Assembly: GCA_025024175.1 (NCBI GenBank)
Contig: QCXZ01000064.1
Location: forward strand, 49,683,325 to 49,747,324
Source: Rhyzopertha dominica
Taxonomy: Eukaryota; Arthropoda; Insecta; Coleoptera; Bostrichidae
Length of the DNA stretch: 64,000 nucleotides
Reading direction: 5' to 3'
The notes under the pieces were generated by a model. The model was not told the DNA's origin. It did not search any database and worked only from the letters and a program-made list of their open reading frames with translations. A program made the position numbers and the translations under genes. Positions 56,122 through 64,000 of the stretch are shown one piece after another. Position 1 is the stretch's first letter. Every line of letters starts with the position of its first letter.

Positions 56122-58334
56122 TTAAGGATAAGTGTGGCTATTCCCTCATAATGGTTCGAGAAAAAAATTATCGAACGACGTGGGTTGTGAAATGAAATTT
56201 TAAATACTGCATTAATCAATGCCACTAAAATTACATTTTTGTTAACTAATTTAAAATTTTTATTTTTTATGTTTGTTCAAATGGCAAGGTAGGCCGCGCC
56301 TACCTTGCTTGCCCCAAGGAGCCGTCACTGCTCTACAAACAATGAAATACGAGTATAAGCAGTAGTTACGAATAGGTACATCTTCGAAAATAAACAATAT
56401 TTGGCGGGCTGGTGACGCCGCTTAACAATTTCCGAAAATAAACAAACTGTTTCGATAACTATCGTCAATTAATTGATGTGAAGGTATCAAACAGAATCAT
56501 GAAATTACAGCTCCTATACGAAATTACAAGAAAAAAAAACATTTTCAATATCAAACTCCAATACGACTTTCAGCTGTTTTGCACCCTGCCTCGTCATTAG
56601 GTTGGATCTGTTAAGCTGCTGTTATAAGACAGCCAGTCAGATACAGCTTTGTTTACATTTATGGTACATTAGTAGTAAACCGCGAGTTGTCGCTAATTAT
56701 TTGTGTCTTGCACCAAATTTGACAACGCCGTTCTCGCAGTTCTCTCTTCGGGCAGCCAATCGATACTCTGTTTCTCTCGATAGCAAGCAGGCTCTGATTG
56801 CCTCGAACGCCGAATGAAAAGTCGGTCGTTATGGGCCCGGGACTAAAAATTTTAGGTACTTACTCGGTCATCGTTCGTCAAATGATTTTCACTTTAATTA
56901 AGCTAATAAATATCTGTTAAAACTTGACACTTTTAGCAGACGACGACTTATATGAAAACTAAGTAATTTAAGTATTAATTATTAAGGATTCGAAAAAAAC
57001 TTTTTTTGTTACGGTGCACGTATTAATTTATTGATCCTGTTGTAGTTGTACTGCATACATGGCTTTATTTTTTATTTATTGTTTAAGAAATTATAACACA
57101 ATACCGATTTTTTGTATATATTACTCCTTCTGAAATATGGATAAATTTTCCTGTATTTTTGACTTTTAGCTTAACTACTGCTTCCTTAATTATTTGGTTC
57201 TGTTCACAATTCTGGAGATTGCGTAGGAAACTTTATACTAGATGGAGATAAAGACACGGAATCCAAAATTCTTTTATTTTGCTTTTAATAATTGGACATC
57301 AAAATTAAGAAAAAACGACAAATTTGTTATCACTGGCGGTTAATTAGTTTTGTACTTGTATTCTATTGCAGACTGTCAGTCTATAGTGAGTATAAAACAA
57401 GTACATCAGGCTCATAATGCTGAGATACTATAGCAACCAAAATTATAGACAACTAGTCGATGTACGCTATAAAGACAATCGGCATTCTATCTCCTGCAGT
57501 TGTCCAAGAAATAGAACGGTTGTTAAATACAAAGCTTGCTAAAATCTCATAAAGTACAGATACCTTATTGGTGTGTAATTATGTGTGTAATGCTCTGGTA
57601 AGTCTTGCAGGGCCACAGTATCTTAATTCAACATGAAAATTTTACGAATTATGGGAAGAGCGCTTTCTGTCCTATATTAATCGTTTTGCCTCACTTCATT
57701 CTGGACTCGCTTTACAACTCCAGTTTCTATTACTTACTGCATCATTCTTATTTTTGTCGTTTGCTAACATCCAGTATTCGTTTTCGTATACGATTACAGG
57801 TATGACAGTTATGTGGCATGCTTGAGCTTTTATTTCTTTTGAATTTTTTTCTTCTCTCATAAACGCATTTCTTGAAGTATTGTACAATTTTCTAGGTTTT
57901 CTTGTTTATCTCCTTGTCTATTTAAACTTCTCTACACTTGTCTCCAGGTAGTTCCTCCTTTCCTTTCTCTATTTATTTTGATTTCGAATTTAGTTAAGTA
58001 TTTCTTGTTACTGTGTTTCTAGGTTTGTTATAATTTCCCTTTTATTTTGGCTACTCGAGCATGTGATTGGCAAAATTATTTTATATTTTTTCACTTACCA
58101 TTTTTCACATACCACTTACCGTCAGGTTTTTACAAAATTTTATAGCATTGTTTAGTACACATGGAAAATAGTAGTGGACTTATTACACAACCCTTTGTTA
58201 ATCCTACTTTAGTCAAAACTCCATTACCTCTTTATTATGTATCCTTACCTTGTTCTTGCGTTCTTGTAGAGGGATTTATTAGCTGCTGTAAGCTGCATTA
58301 AATTTTATACTGTAGCAAGATATTTTTAAATATA
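56122..58334. other. AT-rich non-coding stretch
   Basis: No supported gene or element. Short open frames at 56602-56817 and 57605-57805 lack motifs. Confidence 0.4.
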
Positions 58335-59206
58335 CAGGGTTTCTATAAATGATTTTTTAATTCTTTAGGCCGCCATTTTGTAACTGCTGCAAAGCTGCAT
58401 CCTACAATAAGATAAACATAATATACTCTACTGAAGGTTGAGGATCAAGTTATAGGCTCGAAATCGATGATTTTGCAAAGACGTTTTAACAATTTACGGT
58501 TCTATTTTCCTTTCAAAGGTAAGGAATAACAATAATTTGCTTGAACGGAACTACACTTTAATATACACTACTACGTCATTATTGTTGCGGTCACCGACTC
58601 AGACATGTCTTTATAAACTGAATTATTTTCCTACTCAGCCAATCTCAGTATTTACTTTATTCCTATTCAGCCCATCTCAGCCTTATTTTCTATTTTAATG
58701 TTCGTACTTCTTTTGCAACTACCATTGTATCTCTACAATTTAGCCGTTTACAATTTCTGGGTTAGAAAACTTCCCCGTAGATTGTCGAATACCCGGTAGT
58801 GCAGCTAGCGTCACTGCCTCTTATTAGTATAGTTCCTAACTGTGAATCATTGTGGCAAACTAATATTCCCTGTAGTCCATCACAGTACAATTTAACAGGT
58901 TTACTGTAGACTGTTGTCACAATCTCACAATTATGATACATAACCTAGAAGTTATATGAAACTTTGTCATCCTACAGCTTCGAAATCTGAGCTTAATCCA
59001 ATCTTAAAGTTAATTATCTTAAAAAACTACAGCGTATGTTGATAATACACACTTCCACGCATTTTCTTACATTAAAGTATATTAAATAATTCGAAGATCG
59101 AGGGACAAGTATCTGTCAAAGCAATAGTTGTGTTTACATTCCTGAGATGCTGCAAATTGATTTAATCTCCATAAGTGCCTAGATGCATGCATTCGTAGAA
59201 ACCATG
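58335..59206. mobile_element. MITE family D, copy 2
   Basis: The left end CAGGGTTTCTATAAATGATT follows TA; the right end near 59191-59206 is the degenerate inverse ATTCGTAGAAACCATG followed by TA. It matches copy 1 (41676-42338 plus the right-end piece near 44200) through CAATTTACGGTTCTATTTTC and TTCAAAGGTAAG. It is uninterrupted and provides the empty-site comparison for the retrotransposon in copy 1. Confidence 0.75.
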
Positions 59207-59529
59207 TACCTGTACAAATCCATGAATTTCCTAAGCAGTTTTTCTCCTGTTTTCCTTAGCGTAAATATTGGCTCTTGGAAATTTGCATTTTTGAAAGTGG
59301 TTTTTGTTGAATAATGATTTTACAGGAAGGTTGCATGAAAAGACGAAGCAAATTTGGAAAAAATGGTTTGTTCAGCAGATACAATAGTTTTCAAATTCTC
59401 AATTTCTTGGATTATCAATAGAATTCTTGCACTACACTTTTTCGAAGAAAAAAATCAGTTTAAGCCTGCTTACTCTATTGGAATTTGAATCCTGTGATGG
59501 GCCACAAAATTTACACCACAATATCCCGA
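59207..59529. other. Unassigned, possibly upstream part of a transposase remnant
   Basis: No motif is readable with confidence. The position directly before the transposase remnant suggests it belonged to the same element. Confidence 0.3.
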
Positions 59530-59745
59530 TTTAACACCCTTTGACTATTTAATTTGGAGTTATGTACAGGAAAAGATCAGGTGAACAGTACTCCCATGAA
59601 AAAAAGACGATTTGAAGAACAAAATGGGGAGTTTTGGGTGCTTTGGGTCCTGAGACAATTTGGTTGGCTACACATTCCAGCATTCTAATAAGAATTGTAA
59701 AATGTGTAATTCACAACGGTCACGTGTTTGAACATTTAATTCAGT
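59530..59745 (+). pseudogene. Mariner/IS630-type transposase C-terminal remnant
   Basis: One frame reads YPDLTPFDYLIWSYVQEKIR (about 59525-59583), the third acidic region of mariner/Tc3-like transposases; another reads RIVKCVIHNGHVFEHL near 59692-59739, matching the usual C-terminal end. Stops and frameshifts separate them. It differs from the element at 5.7 kb, whose equivalent is PDLTPLDFFLWGYL. Ends of the element were not found. Confidence 0.7.
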
Positions 59746-59844
59746 CCTTAGTTTTCTTTGTATGTTTTATGCTATTATACTTGTAGGTTTGTCTGTGATG
59801 CAGCAATTATCTACAGGTGGAACTGTTTCGCTTTATTTAAGCTC

Positions 59845-59905
59845 GTCAGTGTAGTCTATTGCAGACGGCATGGGATAGAACGTTTTGCTTATATTCAAAA
59901 ACTAA
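59845..59905. repeat. Fragment of the 2.9/52.7 kb hairpin repeat
   Basis: GTCAGTGTAGTCTATTGCAG, then ATGGGATAGAACG and TTTTGCTTATA match the first part of the copies at 2915 and 52676. The hairpin arms are absent. Confidence 0.5.
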
Positions 59906-60128
59906 TGGTAAGATGAACATTGGCAACTTCGTATTGCATACATTCTTCCATAAAATAATATCAGTGTTCGTAGTAATGGAAACGGCACTTTTTTATTCTA
60001 AACGATTTTATTTACTTATAGATAGTGCCTGATTACAACTTTGAAAAACGTAGGTACGCCATGGTGAGATAATCTGCATAATTATGTCAAATTCAGGAAA
60101 TTCCTCAAGTTTTGATTCAGTGTTACTG
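59906..60128. other. Non-coding stretch
   Basis: Nothing recognisable. Confidence 0.35.
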
Positions 60129-60560
60129 TTACCGCTGGTGTTTCATTTGCGATTCTCCCTCATAATTATTTGGCCATGATTGAATACGTCGAGAGTTCTG
60201 TAAGACAGCACTGAAAAGCCCCTCGACATCTATTCCCATCAATGTCTCTCGATCACAACACTTCACACTGATGACTGCCTTATAAATCTTGTCTTGTGCG
60301 AAAAGTACCCTTCGCGCAGCGTATCTGTTTGTCGCGTTGTATTGTGTTCGTCCGCACCCTAAAGTTAGCGGACATACTTCCACGGCTCTCCGTTAAATCG
60401 ATACGAACATCAACCTAACACAACATCGAATGTTTTGTGCACAATCAGATGCTCGGCGACGATTGCTCGCTCCCATTCGATACCGAAGATGGCGCTCCTG
60501 GGAAACGGAAATTCATCCCAGCTTCTCATAAAACGTTGACTTAAAGGGACGCAGAGGTAC
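60129..60560 (-). other. G+C-richer segment with an 84-codon open frame
   Basis: The minus-strand frame 60383-60129 has no ATG start but is open through VEVCPLTLGCGRTQYNAT, YKAVISVKCCDRETLMGIDV and LFSAVLQNSRRIQSW. CpG dinucleotides are more frequent than around it, as far as 60560. It could be a piece of a host exon, a promoter island or an old transposon. No family is recognised and splice borders are not clear. Confidence 0.3.
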
Positions 60561-60688
60561 TCCAATTCTTAATTCTGGCGGATTCATCATTTCATACTAC
60601 CACAGCTCACTTTGAGTTTTCATCATACATAAAAAGCCACAATATAACAGGCGAAGTATTATTAATTAAATATGCTGCTTTATCTAAT

Positions 60689-60724
60689 GAACGTTTCGGC
60701 CCTGGTTTGGGACTTCTTCAACAT
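60689..60724 (-). ncRNA. Degenerate hammerhead-like motif in the left PLE arm
   Basis: On the minus strand TTGAAGA, A, GTCCC, a loop, GGGCC and GAAACGTTC follow the hammerhead order, but the first core base is T instead of C and the stem has a mismatch. It is probably a decayed ribozyme. Confidence 0.4.
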
Positions 60725-61035
60725 TTATTATAATACACTCGAAGGTTCCTAAAACATTAAAATATACATGTATATGATTATTTATAAGAAATACATATAT
60801 ATGTAAATACCTCAAAAGGGGCCCATTCGTTTATATAAGTATAATATAATGCAATATTATAAAAATCCAGAGATGTAAATATTTTTTATAAAATATTTTC
60901 TATGAAAAGTTCCTTAATTAGAATTTGATGTTTATCTGACAGAAAGGTTTGTGATTGTCATTGTTTCAATTTATAAATAATCTTGGGAGGATCGATTGGT
61001 ATATTTTAGCTAGATTTTTTATTTCTGTACTGTTG

Positions 61036-61895
61036 TTAACGCAATTTTGTTTTTTTTTGTATATGTATTATTTCCAAAATATTAAGTTTGTATATGTTTG
61101 GTTCTGTACATATGATAGTCGTATTTTGATATTTGAAATCATGGGGCAGTTTTTTTTTGTGATCGTTGTGACCCTTAATTCTTTCTTGTAGGTATTGTGA
61201 GGTTTGACCTATATAAGATTTATTACAGTTATTACATAGAATTTTATAAACTACATGAGTTTTTTTAAAAGTGGGAACTATTGATTTTAATGGGATGTAT
61301 AGGTTTTTAATTTGGTTTTGACTAGAATGAGCAGTGTTCATTTTATGATTGTTATAAATACGTGGTATTTTTTCAGAAAGACTATGGATATATAGCAAAG
61401 CAACATAATATTTAATTTCTTCGTTTTTATGATTTTGATTTTATTATAAATTGCATACACCCGTTTTTTGACAATTTGGTTTATTTGTTGAAGAGAGTAA
61501 TTATTTTTTGTTAGGAGGTGTTTAACTTTATTGATAGATTCTGGACGATATTGTGGACTTGTGAGTTTTATAACGCGATCAATAAGTGCGGTCATTACTG
61601 ACATTTTGTGTGATAAATGGTAGTGAGAGTCATAGTTTAAGTAGTTAAAGTTAGATTAAGAAAATTAATTTTATTGTTTTCTTCTTTTTCAACAGTAAAT
61701 TTTAGTTTCGGGTGGTAGCTGTTGAAATGATTTTGTACATCTAAAACTTTGTCTTCAGGTATGCATAGAATACAATCATCAACATATCGTTTAGAAAAGG
61801 AAACATCATAAGGGATGCTTTTAAGTACAGTTTCTTCTAAGTCTTCCATGACGATTTAGGCTATGGTGCTTGAGATAGGGCTACCCATAGCCACT
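61036..61895 (-). pseudogene. Penelope-like RT C-terminal half plus GIY-YIG endonuclease
   Basis: Read on the minus strand, NGVAMGSPISSTIA (61895-61850, followed by a stop) is the conserved RT block, and SFSKRYVDDCILCIPEDKV (about 61806-61748) contains the catalytic YVDD motif. Next come KLKFTVEKEENNKINFLNL, a frameshifted connector (61604-61338; NKVKHLLTKNNYSLQQINQI), and the nuclease module: VVYKILCNNCNKSYIGQTSQ followed by YLQERIKGHNDH (about 61260-61165) with the Cys pair before the GIY-YIG-like core. The end is at 61036. The N-terminal half of the RT is missing. It is a different PLE lineage from that at 50.5 kb. Confidence 0.87.
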
Positions 61896-62190
61896 CCATT
61901 TGTTTATTTATATAAAATATACCAATCGATCCTCATGTGAATTATTTATAAATTTAAACAATGACAATCACATACCTTTCTGTCAAATAAACATCAAATT
62001 CAAATTAACGAACTTTTCAAAGAGAATATTTTATAAAAAATATTTACATCTCTGGATTTTTATAATATTGCATTATATTATACTTATATAACCGAATGAA
62101 CTCATTTTGAGGTATTTACATATATATTTCTTATAATCATATATATGTATATTTTAATGTTTTAGAAACCTTCGAGTGTATTATAATAAA

Positions 62191-62226
62191 TGTTGAAAAA
62201 GGCCCAACCCAGGCCCGAAACGTTCA
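62191..62226 (+). ncRNA. Degenerate hammerhead-like motif in the right PLE arm
   Basis: TTGAAAA, then AGGCCC, a loop, GGCCC and GAAACGTTC mirror the motif of the left arm in the opposite orientation. Core positions differ from CUGANGA, so activity is doubtful. Confidence 0.4.
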
Positions 62227-62253
62227 TAAGATAAAGCAGCATATTTAATTAAG

Positions 62254-64000
62254 GAACCGAATCCCAATAAAAATAATCACAACATACATTTTAAGGTTTA
62301 ATAACTACTACAATACTATAATTCGTACCTACACTGTTCTTTTTATAAATTACTAATGAAACTATTATTTTAGACTCCGAATCTGCAAAGGGTAGGTGCA
62401 ATAGAAAATAAGTCATATCTAAACTATGTTTCATATGTTAATTCCCTATAAATGATTATTGACTTCAATGTGTAAAAGTGCCGCCATATCCTAATTATAC
62501 ATATGCGTTGGTATTGTGCTGGCTTATTGGACAGCTCATGAAAACGCCGCACAGTAGACTAGAATTCGAAATTCCTGGTGGAAACCCGCAAAGTAAATAT
62601 TTTTATACGAAATTTCATACCCGAGGGTTTCTGAGGTTGCTGATTGAGAAAATGAAACTAAAAAAATCAGAATTCAAAATAGCGGACCTTTTCAGAATGA
62701 AATTGATGTTTTTGCTCTAATCTCATGTGCCAGGGGATTTTGAGGTGGCTTATTACGAAAATGACCCTAAAATTTGTGTTTTAGTGTAAAATCGAAAACC
62801 AATCAGTTTTTTTTGTGATTGCTTATCATAATAATATATTTTGTTATAAGGATTTTAAATAATCATATGCACAATTGTTGTATAAATAAGTTTATTGTGT
62901 TCACATTGTGATACCTTTTATAAATTTTCTCACGCAGTAGGTACATCAGTTGTTGTCATTTTTATCATTAGTAGTACAGTACTNCTTTATTAGTTGAATT
63001 GTTATATATAATTCTTTATTATTTTTACCACAAAAATTGTATCGAATAATATTACTAACGAACTTTTAGCATTGTGGAAGTACTCAACCAGTGCTCCTGA
63101 TTTTTTCTAGATTTCGTTTTTCCATATACATAGTAGACCACCTTGCATTTCATTTTCAGGGAGCACCAAATCTTCGGAACCTCTCGCGAAGCTTGCGACA
63201 ATAAAAAAAATTCCGTTTTTTTTTAAATCAAGCTCTTTCAAGGTGTTTATTTGATCATGCAAGTCGATATTTAGTTTTATCTTGTCAAATAATTCACGAC
63301 AAGTTCAATTTTAGTACTTGTGCCTACAATGGCCCTAATTTGCAATTTTTTTTATTAAAAATGGAAATATAGGTTCAACCTTGGGTCAAATTATTCAATT
63401 TAATTTGAGTTTTAGAAACGTCAGTTGCATACAGTGACGCGTGAACCTCGACGCATGCGTGCTATTACCTTGCACGATATTACGTCATGATCAAGACTAA
63501 TCTACGATAATCAAATTTTAGTTGCAAAATTCTTAAGAATATGTAGAAATTTGCACCAAATTATTTAATGTTCGAGTACGTACCTACGTTTTTAACCACT
63601 ACAGATGAGCTCTGAATAAGGATTACAATTTTTGAAATGCGAGAGGTCCATTAACAAAAAAAAAGCGTCGAATTTTTTTAATTTGCCACGCGTGGTGAAT
63701 GGCCGCGGGTGCAGGCACGTAAGAGCGACGCAATTTTGTACCGCTATTTGATTTTTTATACTTCTTTTTTAGCACAGAACCCAATTTCAAGGTATGCCGG
63801 ATCTCGCCAGATCAAAAATTAATCGTTGCATGTTTCCACGTATGAACAAGAATCCTGTGCAGTTACATCTGAATAGCCTTGAAATCAATTTAGAATATTG
63901 AATCACCATTTTTGTCAAAATACAATCCCGTATGTACCTTCAGGATTATTCTCCATTTCCAGTACTTTTATTAACTAAAATGTTGTTCTGTATTCTAAGT
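62254..64000. other. AT-rich non-coding end of the window
   Basis: No gene, repeat pair or transposon could be supported. One N lies near 62984; the frame at 62478-62720 has no motif. The part near 63670-63740 is somewhat G+C-richer. Confidence 0.4.

Larger units (their letters stand above)
60655..62253 (-). mobile_element. Penelope-like element fragment between inverted terminal arms
   Basis: Arms of about 350 bp (60655-61008 and 61908-62253) are inverted copies: for example CACTCGAAGGTTCCTAAAAC on the left matches the inverse of GTTTTAGAAACCTTCGAGTG on the right, and TACCAATCGATCCTC occurs at the inner end. Between them lies the second half of a PLE open reading frame on the minus strand. 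PLEs are known to carry terminal repeats that may be direct or inverted, so this arrangement is family-typical, although the first half of the gene is gone. Confidence 0.85.

Overview
The window reads as AT-rich arthropod, most likely insect, nuclear DNA. Nothing prokaryotic is present: no operons, no dense gene array, no ribosome-binding-site logic. What can be recognised is mostly transposable-element debris: CR1/jockey-type non-LTR reverse transcriptases ending in (ATT)n or (TTA)n tails, Penelope-like elements (PLEs), a mariner/IS630-type and a pogo/Tigger-type DNA transposon, and several foldback or MITE families. Isolated N bases are scattered through it. The exact species cannot be read from the sequence.

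Host gene. Two GC-rich, splice-bounded open segments lie on the minus strand, at 33309-33120 and 10651-10443. Their splice phases match: the first ends with one base of a codon and the second supplies two. They are therefore probably consecutive exons of one gene with a ~22.5 kb intron. I do not recognise the protein.

Layout. 0.1-1.3 kb: a non-autonomous TIR element. 5.7-7.5 kb: a long-TIR mariner-like element with a broken transposase. 10.4 kb: host exon. 11.0-15.0 kb: a foldback fragment and two non-LTR elements lying tail to tail. 16.6-17.6 kb: a large foldback element. 17.8-20.2 kb: a non-LTR element split by a TTAA-flanked MITE. 23.6 kb: a tRNA-like sequence. 24.8-26.0 kb: a pogo-like transposase remnant split by a MITE. 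26.7-28.3 kb: a degenerate tandem satellite. 30.8-32.0 kb: a 1.15 kb palindromic element. 33.1 kb: host exon. 33.7-36.8 kb: a cluster of foldback elements, one split by another element at a TA site, plus a PLE-derived palindrome. 39.6-41.7 kb: a 2 kb TIR element. 41.7-44.2 kb: a MITE carrying the best-preserved non-LTR reverse transcriptase. 44.8-50.5 kb: a non-LTR element with ORF1, endonuclease and partial RT, opened by a palindromic element that itself contains an LTR-like insertion and a hAT MITE. 50.5-51.8 kb: a PLE with a hammerhead-like motif. 52-60 kb: short palindromes, MITEs, a minisatellite and GC-rich islands. 60.6-62.3 kb: a PLE fragment between long inverted arms.

The elements do not form a working system together. 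The main interest is the record of nested insertions, in which interrupted reading frames or sibling copies act as empty-site controls, together with several foldback families I cannot name and the unidentified host gene whose intron hosts part of this debris.
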